Under the pieces are notes generated by a model. The model saw only the letters and a program-made list of their open reading frames with translations, had not been told where the DNA came from and ran no database searches. Shown piece by piece: positions 43,782 to 51,931 of a stretch of DNA of 64,000 nucleotides. Source of the DNA: Tepidibacter sp. (GTDB lineage Bacteria; Bacillota; Clostridia; Peptostreptococcales; Peptostreptococcaceae); contig NZ_JAOASI010000039.1 in NCBI RefSeq assembly GCF_025210165.1, positions 1 through 64,000 on the forward strand, read 5' to 3'. The translations under genes and the position numbers were made by a program. Numbering within the stretch: the stretch's first letter is position 1; every line of letters starts with the position of its first letter.

Positions 43782-44351
43782 ATGAGTTGTGGATGTTGTG
43801 AATTAATAAAAACAAAAAGAGTTATGTGTGAAGAGGAAGTTACTTTTCCTGGTTCATTTCCATTATGCCCTATTACAGTTGCTAATGACCCTGATGATAC
43901 TACTGATCAATTTACAGTAGATCCTGATGTTGAAGGAACTAGTAATATTTTATGTACAGGATGCGATTTAGAAGTAAACGGTTGTGTGATTACAGTCACA
44001 GTTAAAGGATTTTTATTAGATGAAAAACTTACTTTAGTAGGGACAGGAGATGATATGGGTCTAACTCAAGAGGTTGATATACCTATAGCACGTATATGCG
44101 AGCAACACACATTTACGTTAGGCAAGTGTAAAATAAGTGATGCATGTAAAGAAAATCTACAGTGTCAATTATTCTCTATAACTGCAGAAAATGCAGCAAC
44201 AGCAACACTCTCAGGAACTGGAAACAATGAAATTACGATTACTCAGACAATATCAAATATCCAATTAACAATAAAAATTAATCAAGAAGTGCAGTTGCTA
44301 GTTCAACTATGCTCAAACACAGGCGGAAGAGTTACTATTAATCCAACATAA
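43782..44351 (+). CDS. Cys-rich spore-surface-type protein
   Basis: A 189-residue protein beginning MSCGCCELI, with Cys pairs through the sequence (LCTGCDLEVNGC, GKCKISDACKENLQC, VQLCSNTGG). The middle and end are repeated beta strands (VITVTVKGFLLDE, IQLTIKINQEVQLLVQLC). It is a paralogue of the preceding gene product and shares the C-terminal strand pattern with the 294-residue protein at 51932. Such Cys-rich proteins cross-link the coat or exosporium in clostridial spores. I do not recognise a named family. GAAAGGAG precedes the ATG. A CATATACTA match (sigma-K type -10) lies upstream without a clear -35. Confidence 0.65.
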   Translation: MSCGCCELIKTKRVMCEEEVTFPGSFPLCPITVANDPDDTTDQFTVDPDVEGTSNILCTGCDLEVNGCVITVTVKGFLLDEKLTLVGTGDDMGLTQEVDIPIARICEQHTFTLGKCKISDACKENLQCQLFSITAENAATATLSGTGNNEITITQTISNIQLTIKINQEVQLLVQLCSNTGGRVTINPT

Positions 44352-44428
44352 GGAGTACTAAAATGCTGTTGATATAAATCATACTTTATTATGATATCTA
44401 AATATATTAATCAGAAAGGAGATTTACT

Positions 44429-44965
44429 ATGGCAAATAGCGTTACACTTCCTCCTGTACCACCTGCTACAGGAGGGTATACTATAGCCTTTATAAGTGCT
44501 GTTTGTAACCCTGATGGCACTCAAACTTGGACATATGAGACATCAATTACAGGTGTTCCTCCTACATCTGGGTCAGAAATAAGTAACTTTGTTTTTAGAT
44601 TATGCTCAGATCCTAGGCATGAGGTTATTTCTTATTCTCAACCTGATGGTGTAGGCCCAGTAGAAACAGGTAGTTTTATATCTTGTTTCGACTTTCCACC
44701 GGGACCTCCTGACCCGACTATTAATGCAATTAAATGGGATGGAGTTAATAATAATAATTTTTCAGGAACTTATACATTTACCCTTAGTGACTGTTTTGAA
44801 CAAACAGATATAAGTGTTGCTGTAAAAACAGGCGGTGGCTCTGCCAGTCCAACCACCTGTTTATATGGTTTAATAACAGGACCTAGTTGTTTACCATTGC
44901 AAACACAAAAGCCATCTAGAGGAACTCCATTTTCTAAGGAAGAAAAAATAACTGCTATTTATTAA
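44429..44965 (+). CDS. hypothetical secreted/surface protein in the spore locus
   Basis: A 178-residue protein with a Pro-rich start (LPPVPPATGGYTIAF), then a beta-rich, Thr/Ser-rich domain with a few Cys (AVCNPDG, FRLCSDP, SCFDFPPGPP, DCFEQTD). SGTYTFTLSDC resembles the end of a carbohydrate-binding beta-sandwich, but I cannot name the family. No signal peptide, which fits a coat protein made in the mother cell. AAAGGAG before the ATG; 78 bp from the previous gene; a terminator follows. Confidence 0.6.
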   Translation: MANSVTLPPVPPATGGYTIAFISAVCNPDGTQTWTYETSITGVPPTSGSEISNFVFRLCSDPRHEVISYSQPDGVGPVETGSFISCFDFPPGPPDPTINAIKWDGVNNNNFSGTYTFTLSDCFEQTDISVAVKTGGGSASPTTCLYGLITGPSCLPLQTQKPSRGTPFSKEEKITAIY

Positions 44966-44972
44966 AAATAAT

Positions 44973-45011
44973 AAAAAGGTGATTTATGTAAATTACATAA
45001 ATCACCTTTTT
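44973..45011 (+). terminator. terminator of the first spore-surface gene group
   Basis: AAAAAGGTGATTTATGTAA / TTACATAAATCACCTTTTT hairpin, perfect, downstream of the plus-strand gene. Confidence 0.85.
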
Positions 45012-45099
45012 ACATTGAAAAACTATTTTAAAATTATAAAGAATGAATAATTTCGATAGAAAAATCTATATGTTATATTACACAATTATTCCATATTTC

Positions 45100-46287
45100 T
45101 TATTCTAACTTCCAGTTTTTATTCTTAATTAAATTAATTAATATTAGTTCTTTATCATCTTCATTTAGTGATGGATTCATCATTGAAATGATTTCATATA
45201 TAGCTTTATAAGATATCTTTATAGACTTTAACTCTAAATTTATGTTATCAATACTTTTTTTATTACTTACTAAATACGACCATTTGTTATTTTGATTAAA
45301 GCTTAATTTATAATAAGAGTATAATTCATTAAAATCTTTTGAAACTTGAGTCATAAGATTTATTAATCCTAAATTATTGTTAATTGTTTTAGAGTGAATA
45401 ACAATAGATTTCATACTATCTCGTATATCTTTTATAATACTGTACCACGGATACTCAGTATCTAAATAAAAGAATATTTCATAAGGCTTTAACTCCTTAT
45501 TTTTATTATCTAAATAACAATTAGCTAATTCATTAAATAAATTCTTTATTTTTTCAAACTTAGTATTATTAACTTCAAAAGCTACTAAATTGTAATTTAA
45601 ATTATTAATAATTTTCTTTATTATATAATCTGTATTATTATCTTCTAACAAATGTATCATGCTATCATAAGGAAGTCCTTGAATAGGACCTTCTCCTATA
45701 TATGTTAATATGCTTTGTACAGAGTAATCTTTATCTTTCCCAAATTCATATATTATTTCAAGTAGATTAAAATAGCACATATCTATAACTAAAATATCTA
45801 TTTTTTTATTTACTTCTTTACATGCTTTATCAATTACAATATTTATTTCAGGAATCCCCATCATATAAGGGAACTCTTGACTATAATCTGCTAATGCACC
45901 CTTTAGTACAGAGCCATGACCTCCAATCACTAGCATATATTTTTCAGATGAACAATTATTAATACCCCATTTTATAAAATCATATAAACACATAGGATCT
46001 GCCATATTTATTTTTCCTAGCTCTGCAATTAATGTATTATTTTCTTTTGAGAAAAAATAACGTCTTACTCCCACCCATTTATCCTCTGATTCATGTAAAA
46101 TATCCGTTGGTCTCAGGAGTTTAACAATTTCCCATTCTTCTCTTCCAATCTGAACTAATACATTTATATTCTCACTTATATTCATACTATTAATATCTAA
46201 CATAGCTTGTCGTATTTCAGGCTCAATATCATTATTTCCATTTATATAAATTAGGACAGTCCAACCTTTTTGAATACGTTTTTTCAT
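45100..46287 (-). CDS. clostripain-family (C11) cysteine protease
   Basis: A 395-residue C11 peptidase: KKGWTVLIYINGNND-type start (here KGWTVLIYINGNND), then the catalytic His124 in LVIGGHGSVLKGAL and Cys171 in LVIDMCYFNLLEI, spaced as in clostripain. There is no signal peptide, so it should act inside the cell, in this setting possibly the mother cell, perhaps processing coat proteins as YabG does in Bacillus. That role is inference. AAAGGAG lies 8 bases before the ATG; the frame opens 16 codons earlier. It is the only protease in the 43-64 kb block and lies opposite its neighbours. Confidence 0.85.
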   Translation of the reverse strand: MKKRIQKGWTVLIYINGNNDIEPEIRQAMLDINSMNISENINVLVQIGREEWEIVKLLRPTDILHESEDKWVGVRRYFFSKENNTLIAELGKINMADPMCLYDFIKWGINNCSSEKYMLVIGGHGSVLKGALADYSQEFPYMMGIPEINIVIDKACKEVNKKIDILVIDMCYFNLLEIIYEFGKDKDYSVQSILTYIGEGPIQGLPYDSMIHLLEDNNTDYIIKKIINNLNYNLVAFEVNNTKFEKIKNLFNELANCYLDNKNKELKPYEIFFYLDTEYPWYSIIKDIRDSMKSIVIHSKTINNNLGLINLMTQVSKDFNELYSYYKLSFNQNNKWSYLVSNKKSIDNINLELKSIKISYKAIYEIISMMNPSLNEDDKELILINLIKNKNWKLE

Positions 46288-46357
46288 AGTATATACTCCT
46301 TTATCTATAAAAAATCTCTTATATATACTATTCATATTGCATAAAAAGAATACAAAA

Positions 46358-46393
46358 AGCCTTTATTTCTGTTATAATTTCAGAAATAAAGGC
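46358..46393 (-). terminator. terminator after the 54-residue Cys-rich gene
   Basis: AGCCTTTATTTCTG / CAGAAATAAAGGCT inverted repeat followed by a T run on the minus strand, past the stop at 46413. Confidence 0.8.
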
Positions 46394-46412
46394 TCTTCAT
46401 ACTAATCTTTTA

Positions 46413-46577
46413 TTATCCCTCTTGAATAAATGACCTTTCATATATTTCACAAGTATCATTTGTACATCTATCTCCTACGCAATGTATACAAGTCATTACT
46501 CTACACTTTCTATTTTCTTTTTCAAATTTATCTATGTCAACAATGTTGGTATTTGTAGCATTAGTTAATTCATTCAT
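46413..46577 (-). CDS. small Cys-rich protein, 54 residues
   Basis: Minus-strand frame MNELTNATNTNIVDIDKF, then a Cys cluster RKCRVMTCIHCVGDRCTNDTCEIYE (Cys spacing x4, x2, x4, x4). The five Cys residues suggest a zinc or Fe-S knuckle. It resembles the DUF1540 protein at 28357 in size and Cys content but not in sequence. The ribosome binding site AAGGAGGGG lies 5 bases before the ATG, and an almost ideal vegetative promoter is upstream, so it is expressed in growing cells, unlike its neighbours. No known function. Confidence 0.75.
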   Translation of the reverse strand: MNELTNATNTNIVDIDKFEKENRKCRVMTCIHCVGDRCTNDTCEIYERSFIQEG

Positions 46578-46615
46578 TAATACCCCTCCTTTTTCTCTAT
46601 CCCTTTTGCAATTTT

Positions 46616-46644
46616 ATTATATCATCAATTCATTTGTTTGTCAA
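46616..46644 (-). promoter_or_regulatory. sigma-A promoter of the small Cys-rich gene
   Basis: On the minus strand, TTGACA (46644-46639), 17 bases, TATAAT (46621-46616): a full match to the sigma-A consensus, 40 bp upstream of the 46577 start. The rest of the 362-bp gap (46578-46939) holds the sigma-K-type site and a hairpin AGTAAAAGATA / TATCTTTTACT near 46797-46831, and no further gene that I can see. Confidence 0.8.
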
Positions 46645-46853
46645 TTGAATTCTCCATTTCTTTTTATTCATTTTCATCATATACACCCTGCTTATTAAGT
46701 GTAATTTTGCAAGTATCATTGTATACATTTCAAAAATAAGTTTTTTTATATTATATGTAACCTTATTTGCGAATTGGAATATATTGTTATAGGAAAAGTA
46801 AAAGATATTATTACTATAGTATCTTTTACTAAAAGAAGAAGATAATAGTTTAT

Positions 46854-46882
46854 CACACCATACCTTCTTCTATCATAAAATA
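46854..46882 (+). promoter_or_regulatory. sigma-K-type promoter candidate 2
   Basis: CACA at 46854-46857, 16 bases, CATAAAATA at 46874-46882, upstream of the first DUF4489-like gene. Same spacing as candidates 1, 3 and 4. Confidence 0.55.
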
Positions 46883-46939
46883 TATTAGGTTTCTAATACG
46901 ACTTAGAAATCAGTAAAAATAAAAGGGGGATTTTTATTT

Positions 46940-47602
46940 ATGTCAACTTACTGTAATAACTATAAAAAAGATAATTGTGATTGTTACGATAAGAAATATG
47001 ATGGTTACGATAAAAAGAAGCATGATTATTATGATAAAAAATTAGATTGTGATCCTTGTGATTATCACGATAAAAAGAAAGGTAAAAACTGTAACGCAAT
47101 TTTAGAGTGTGGAAGAACATTCGATCCGAGCTTACCAACAACGGCCTTTAATGCACTAGATACTACTACAGGTGATCAACCAATAAGACTAGCTGAAGTT
47201 ACTGTAGATGCAAGATGTTTGTGTGTTCCTTGTGTGAAAATAGAATATTCATCTATCATAGAATCTGACCCTGGCGATCTTACAAATGCAGATCTATTTC
47301 TTACATTTAGGTTAGTTAGAAAGTGTAAAGGAGAAGATAGTGAAGAAATATTACGTACATGGAACTTTAGAAGATTAAGCGCTGTTACTAGTGGTAATGT
47401 TGAACTTTCTACTATAGATACTTTTACAGTTACACACTGTGAATGCTTAGACTGTTGTGATAAAGGAAAATGTTGTACCTATACTTTACAATTAGTTAGA
47501 GCTAGTAATAATAATCTTGCTAGCCCTTCTGCACCTACTTCATACAATATTACTGAAAAAGATATCTCAGCAATAGCAGGTTACTCTGCTTGTAGACAAT
47601 AA
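46940..47602 (+). CDS. DUF4489-like Cys-rich spore-surface protein, YDKK-repeat N-terminus
   Basis: A 220-residue protein. Residues 1-52 are Tyr/Asp/Lys/Cys-rich with YDKK or DKK repeats (DCYDKKYDGYDKKKHDYYDKK). The rest is the domain repeated in the two following genes: AILECGRTFDPSLPT, RLAEVTVDARCLCVPCVKIEYSSII, a beta-rich middle (LTFRLVRKCKGEDSEEIL), and HCECLDCCDKGKCCTYTLQLV. I believe this is the clostridial DUF4489 domain, from memory. Abundant Cys and Tyr suit a cross-linked coat or exosporium layer. GGGGGA precedes the ATG; a terminator follows. Confidence 0.75.
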   Translation: MSTYCNNYKKDNCDCYDKKYDGYDKKKHDYYDKKLDCDPCDYHDKKKGKNCNAILECGRTFDPSLPTTAFNALDTTTGDQPIRLAEVTVDARCLCVPCVKIEYSSIIESDPGDLTNADLFLTFRLVRKCKGEDSEEILRTWNFRRLSAVTSGNVELSTIDTFTVTHCECLDCCDKGKCCTYTLQLVRASNNNLASPSAPTSYNITEKDISAIAGYSACRQ

Positions 47603-47637
47603 AAAAAGTTGATGGCTAAGCCATCAACTTTTTTTAT
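47602..47637 (+). terminator. terminator after the first DUF4489-like gene
   Basis: AAAAAAGTTGATGGCT / AGCCATCAACTTTTTT hairpin, perfect, overlapping the last base of the stop codon. Confidence 0.85.
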
Positions 47638-47766
47638 TTGTGATTAAAATATATAATCACGATATATAATCACTAGAATATATTGTAATTAAAAGAAAGT
47701 ATAAATATAAATTAATACCTTCTTTTTATTAAAAATTATCAAATCATAAGAAGGAGGCTATTTCTG

Positions 47767-48285
47767 ATGGCAGAATATTATAATCAATATAAATTTAAAT
47801 GTGACACTTATGATAAAAACACAAATTGCATTCCAATTTTAGAATGCGGAAAAATATTCGATCCAAATCTACCTTCTACACTTAGTACTAACAATACTCC
47901 AGTAAAACTAGCTGAGGTTACTATTGATACAAGATGCTTATCTAAGCCCTGTGTAAAGATCGAATATTCTTCCATTATAACCACACTAGCTCTTTCAGGA
48001 TCTAGCAATACATTAAGTTTAAAATTTAGATTGTCAAAAAAATGTAAAGATGAAGAAGAAATCACATTAAAAGAATGGGATTTTAAAAAGTCTAGTATGG
48101 ATTCAGGTGAAGAAGATATAAAATCATTTACCGTTATCTTTTGCGAATGTCTTGATTGCCTTGATAAAGAGTGCTTCACTTATATAATGCAACTAGTTGA
48201 AGTTATTCCTAGTAATGCTAATGAAGTAACATATAAGATTAACGATAAGGATATCTTAGCATTAGGAGTTTGTAAAGGACATTAG
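47767..48285 (+). CDS. DUF4489-like Cys-rich spore-surface protein
   Basis: A 172-residue single-domain paralogue of the previous gene product, without the long YDKK region (N-terminus NQYKFKCDTYDKNTNC). It has ILECGKIFDPNLPST, KLAEVTIDTRCLSKPCVKIEYSSII, LKFRLSKKCKDEEEI and FCECLDCLDKECFTYIMQLVE. Tandem duplication of the gene is the simplest explanation. AAGGAGG precedes the ATG. It has its own terminator, and I see no sigma-K match as clean as those of its neighbours. Confidence 0.75.
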   Translation: MAEYYNQYKFKCDTYDKNTNCIPILECGKIFDPNLPSTLSTNNTPVKLAEVTIDTRCLSKPCVKIEYSSIITTLALSGSSNTLSLKFRLSKKCKDEEEITLKEWDFKKSSMDSGEEDIKSFTVIFCECLDCLDKECFTYIMQLVEVIPSNANEVTYKINDKDILALGVCKGH

Positions 48286-48294
48286 TTATGGTTT

Positions 48295-48322
48295 AAGCTG
48301 ATAGTTTTGCTATCAGCTTTTT
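48295..48322 (+). terminator. terminator after the second DUF4489-like gene
   Basis: AAGCTGATAG / CTATCAGCTTTTT hairpin with loop TTTTG. Confidence 0.85.
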
Positions 48323-48387
48323 ATTTTTTATTAAATAATATATAGCACAAATATGTACAATATGTTTTTGATATTTAATTAGAACAT

Positions 48388-48416
48388 CACAACTAGTCTA
48401 CATATCTCATAAATTA
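48388..48416 (+). promoter_or_regulatory. sigma-K-type promoter candidate 3
   Basis: CACA at 48388-48391, 16 bases, CATAAATTA at 48408-48416, upstream of the three-domain DUF4489-like gene. Confidence 0.55.
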
Positions 48417-48472
48417 TATTAAGCTTCTAATCTACTTAGAGGTTAATATAATTTAAGGAGAATGATATATAT

Positions 48473-50020
48473 ATGTCAACATATTATAAAAAAGATACTT
48501 GTGATAAAAAGAAAAAAAAAGATTGCAACCTAACTTTAAAGTGTGGAGAAATATTTGATCCAGATTTACCACCTATATTTGATGCTGATCCAAATAATCC
48601 AATAATGCAACCTATTAAACTTGCTTCCGTTACTATTGATACTCAATCTTTACGCAAACAATGTGTAGTAAGTATTGAATATTCTTCTATTATTAATCTT
48701 GTAGGTGTTGGTGAGAGTGATAACGAGGGTGAATCTATAACTCTAAACTTTAGGTTAATTAAAGAGTTCAAAAACAAAAAAACAGAAATATTACAGGAAT
48801 GGGAATATACAGAATCTAATATTGAAGAACAAATTGCTAATGAAAAAAGATCCAAAGAGTCCTTTACAGTAACTTTTTGCGAATGTTTAGATTACTTAGA
48901 TAGTGATTTTTGTACCTATACTATGCAACTAGTTAGAGCCACTCCTTTCCTCGATGTTAATAATGATACTCCTACAATTTTATATAGTATTACTAACAAA
49001 AACATTTTAGCAATTTCATCTTGTAATAATTCCTTACAATGTGGAAAGTCATTTAATAGAAGTTTACCTCCTATACTTGACGACTCCAATAATCCTAATA
49101 TGTCACCAGTAAAATTAGCTTGTGTTGCTGTAGATACTAGAGCTTTACGTAATGCTTGTGTAAATATTAAGTATTCTTCTATTATTAATCTTTTAGCTAA
49201 TAATGCTCCAGGCGATGACTCTTCTCCAAATGTTAGTATACTTCTAAGATTTAGATTAATTAGAGAGTGTAAGAATAAAAAAACAAAAGTATTGCAAGAA
49301 TGGGAGTATATGGAGTCTGATATTGAGGACAATATCGGTGAAAGAGAATATAAAGATTCCTTTACAATTAATTTTTGCGAGTGTTTAGATTGTTTAGATA
49401 GTGATTGTTGTATATATACTATTCAACTAGTTAAAGCTAATCCTTCCCTTCTTGATGATGGTAGTGTTGGAGTTTTATATAATATTAATAATAAAAATAT
49501 TTCAGCAGTTATTTCTTCTGAAAATCATATACAATGTGGAAAAGAATTTAATCGTTCTTTACCGCCTAGACTTAATGATGACCCCGATAATTCAACAATG
49601 CCACCAGTAAAGCTAGCTTGTGTTAAAGTTGATACTCGATCTTTATGTAATCCGTGTGTGAATATTGAATATTCTTCTATTATTAATGCTATAGCTGCTG
49701 TTGTTTCCAGTTCTCCAAATGTTGATATAGAACTAAGATTCAGGTTGATTAGGGAGTGCAAAAATAAAGAAACAGAAATATTACAAGAATGGGAATATAT
49801 TGAATCTAACCATGAAGATACTGATAATGAAAGAGAATCTAAAGAATCATTCACAATAACCTTTTGCGAATGTTTAGGTTGCTTGGACAGTGATTGTTGC
49901 ACATATACTATGGAATTAATTAAAGCTGCTCCTTCTATTCTTGATGATGGTAGCCTTGGAATGTTATATAACATTACCAATAAAAATATTTCAGCAATAG
50001 TAACTTGTAAACCTCACTAG
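48473..50020 (+). CDS. three-domain DUF4489-like Cys-rich spore-surface protein
   Basis: A 515-residue protein of three tandem copies (about 22-183, 190-350 and 358-513) of the domain found singly in the two genes before it. Each copy starts LxCGxxFxxxLPP, contains VKLAxVxVDTxxLxxxCVxIxYSSIIN, an FRLIREC-type strand and EWEYxES, and ends CECLDCLDSDCCTYTMQL followed by LYxITNKNIxAI. Copies 2 and 3 are closer to each other than to copy 1, so they probably arose by a later duplication. The short N-terminal KKDTCDKKKKKDC resembles the Lys/Asp-rich leader of the first gene. Such multi-domain arrays would give an extended, disulphide-rich structural protein. Confidence 0.8.
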   Translation: MSTYYKKDTCDKKKKKDCNLTLKCGEIFDPDLPPIFDADPNNPIMQPIKLASVTIDTQSLRKQCVVSIEYSSIINLVGVGESDNEGESITLNFRLIKEFKNKKTEILQEWEYTESNIEEQIANEKRSKESFTVTFCECLDYLDSDFCTYTMQLVRATPFLDVNNDTPTILYSITNKNILAISSCNNSLQCGKSFNRSLPPILDDSNNPNMSPVKLACVAVDTRALRNACVNIKYSSIINLLANNAPGDDSSPNVSILLRFRLIRECKNKKTKVLQEWEYMESDIEDNIGEREYKDSFTINFCECLDCLDSDCCIYTIQLVKANPSLLDDGSVGVLYNINNKNISAVISSENHIQCGKEFNRSLPPRLNDDPDNSTMPPVKLACVKVDTRSLCNPCVNIEYSSIINAIAAVVSSSPNVDIELRFRLIRECKNKETEILQEWEYIESNHEDTDNERESKESFTITFCECLGCLDSDCCTYTMELIKAAPSILDDGSLGMLYNITNKNISAIVTCKPH

Positions 50021-50128
50021 TTGTAAATTTTCTCCTAAAATATGTAACTCATTTTCATGAATTTAATATAATAATATTGCATGTAATTAATTTTACATGA
50101 AAACAATTTTGGAAGGGGTATAAATAAT

Positions 50129-50647
50129 ATGATAAATAATTATGAGTATTTAGATGAAAATATGGTTGATATTGATGTAACTAATAATGATGATTCTATA
50201 AGAGCAGATGTAGACGTATCTATGAGTAGATCTATGCAATCTACAGATTATGATGGTTGCCACGGTTTTAAAAAAGACTGTGAACATATAGAGGGAAATG
50301 TAATTGAAGTAGATGTTAAAAAAGATGATTGTGAAATAAGAGCAGATGTAAAGGTAGATAGAAGAAGAACTGTAAGATTATGGGGTCAAGTAAAAGATTG
50401 TGATAGAAAACCTGTAAAATGTGCATTAGTTAAATTAGTTAAAGTAACCTATAAACACGGTAAAGTAGAAATCGAGGGAGTAGCTCATACCGTAACTGAC
50501 TGTATGGGATTTTACCAATTTGATATCTGCACACCAAAAAAAGAAGAGAAATTTAAAGTTATAATTAGTAAGCCAGCTATAGGAAAAGAAAGAGAAATAA
50601 AAAGAGAAAAATGCGATCCTTGTAAAAAAGACTGTGATTGTATTTAA
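50129..50647 (+). CDS. carboxypeptidase-regulatory-like (beta-sandwich) protein
   Basis: A 172-residue protein. The first 75 residues hold two short related segments (VDIDVTNNDDSIRADVDVS and VIEVDVKKDDCEIRADVKV). The second half is a carboxypeptidase-regulatory-like domain (VRLWGQVKDCDRKPVKCALVKL, AHTVTDCMGFYQFDICTP, EKFKVIISKP). The tail is Cys-rich (REKCDPCKKDCDC), which could cross-link it into the spore surface. A relative lies at 57677. GGAAGGGG precedes the ATG. Its terminator is shared with the converging propeller gene. Confidence 0.75.
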   Translation: MINNYEYLDENMVDIDVTNNDDSIRADVDVSMSRSMQSTDYDGCHGFKKDCEHIEGNVIEVDVKKDDCEIRADVKVDRRRTVRLWGQVKDCDRKPVKCALVKLVKVTYKHGKVEIEGVAHTVTDCMGFYQFDICTPKKEEKFKVIISKPAIGKEREIKREKCDPCKKDCDCI

Positions 50648-50655
50648 TTAAATAT

Positions 50656-50690
50656 AAAAAAGATGGGTTAATAATCAGCCCATCTTTTTT
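50656..50690. terminator. terminator shared by two converging spore-locus genes
   Basis: AAAAAAGATGGG / CCCATCTTTTTT hairpin covering the 3' end of the minus-strand gene. Confidence 0.8.
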
Positions 50691-51715
50691 ATGTTTTTAA
50701 ACCCAATGAAAGACATTTTATTCGTTCCAAAAGTAGTGTTTAATTTAAATTGATTCAAATCTTCAATATTATTTGTTCTAAATTTATATATAATAAATTT
50801 ATTTTTTATACTCTCAGAATCCATTCTAGGGTCACTCCAAGTCTTTCCATTATCAAAAGAATATGAGCTGTATATATTATTCATTTGAGTCCATACATTC
50901 CATAATACATCCCCTGTTTTTATAAATGTAGGAAAAGAGCAGTTAGATAATTCTGATATATTTATTATATTAGATATACTAAATATATCTTCATCAAAAT
51001 AACCCTTAGTATATTTTATTAATAAATTATTATTGACAAACTCAGACCATGTAATATGATAGTCATTTTTTTCATTTAAAACATTTAAGTATAATTTTTT
51101 ATTATTTGTATTAGTTATTTGAATAGGCTTATCCCATGATTTATTAACATTATTAAACTCACTTAAAAATATTTGCTCAACTCCATTGATAGTATTTATA
51201 TAAAAAATATTCAAATCATTTTCATTCGATACAACTTCAAAAGTATTTAGCATAGGATATGACAAAACAAAGTCAACATTATTTTGTATCCATTCTTTTC
51301 CATCGAAATAATGACTGTATATTGCCCAAGTTTTATTGTTTCTAATATCTTGTAAATAATAAATTATATGTAGATTTGAACCTGATTTATTTATATAAGG
51401 ATATATTAGTAAGTATTTTTGATAATCATAGTCAAATAATTCACTTAATTTAATATTATTATCTTTATCTGTATGAATATATAATACGTTTCCACTTTCC
51501 GTAATAGCAACTCCGTATATTTTATCTTCTTTATCAATTTCAATACTCAATTTATCATAAATCACATTATCTATTATTTCATTTGAAGTGTCCCATCCAC
51601 TTTCAGATTTAAATTTCCTTAGAAATAATTTTTTGTTTTTAACATAAAAATTTAGTATATCACCATCTGCGTTCCTTATTAATGTTTCACTATAATTTAC
51701 AAATCCCATATTCAC
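50675..51715 (-). CDS. Asp-box beta-propeller-like protein 1
   Basis: A 346-residue protein made of repeated beta strands separated by Asn/Asp-rich loops. One BNR/Asp-box is clear near the C-terminus: SYSFDNGKTWSDPRMD. Others look degenerate (HITWSEFVNNNLLIKYTKG). Asp-boxes occur in sialidase-type six-bladed propellers, but I see none of the sialidase Arg triad, so binding rather than hydrolysis is likelier. There is no signal peptide, as expected for a mother-cell coat protein. Two longer relatives follow on the same strand at 52832 and 54148. The N-terminus (LIRNADGDILNFYVKNKKLFLR) matches theirs. Confidence 0.65.
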   Translation of the reverse strand: MNMGFVNYSETLIRNADGDILNFYVKNKKLFLRKFKSESGWDTSNEIIDNVIYDKLSIEIDKEDKIYGVAITESGNVLYIHTDKDNNIKLSELFDYDYQKYLLIYPYINKSGSNLHIIYYLQDIRNNKTWAIYSHYFDGKEWIQNNVDFVLSYPMLNTFEVVSNENDLNIFYINTINGVEQIFLSEFNNVNKSWDKPIQITNTNNKKLYLNVLNEKNDYHITWSEFVNNNLLIKYTKGYFDEDIFSISNIINISELSNCSFPTFIKTGDVLWNVWTQMNNIYSSYSFDNGKTWSDPRMDSESIKNKFIIYKFRTNNIEDLNQFKLNTTFGTNKMSFIGFKNIKKMG

Positions 51716-51783
51716 CCCACCTTAGTTAATTCTATATATTATATTAAAATATATGATTTTAATATAATATATAGCACATATAG

Positions 51784-51812
51784 AACGGTTCCTTTTTAAT
51801 TTTCATATACTA
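51784..51812 (+). promoter_or_regulatory. sigma-K-type promoter candidate 4
   Basis: AACG at 51784-51787, 16 bases, CATATACTA at 51804-51812, 120 bp upstream of the 294-residue Cys-rich gene. Confidence 0.45.
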
Positions 51813-51931
51813 ATACAGAGATAAGAACTGCTCTAGTAAATAATGTAACCATCTAAATTTAAAAGCATATACTGAAATTAGAATAGTACTTATTCAGGTT
51901 TTTTAGTTAATATAAAGGAGGTAAAAACATT

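Noticed and set aside
46797-46831. terminator hairpin AGTAAAAGATA / TATCTTTTACT
   Set aside because: No gene ends near it on either strand and it has no T run. I mention it as a dyad only; it may be an operator.
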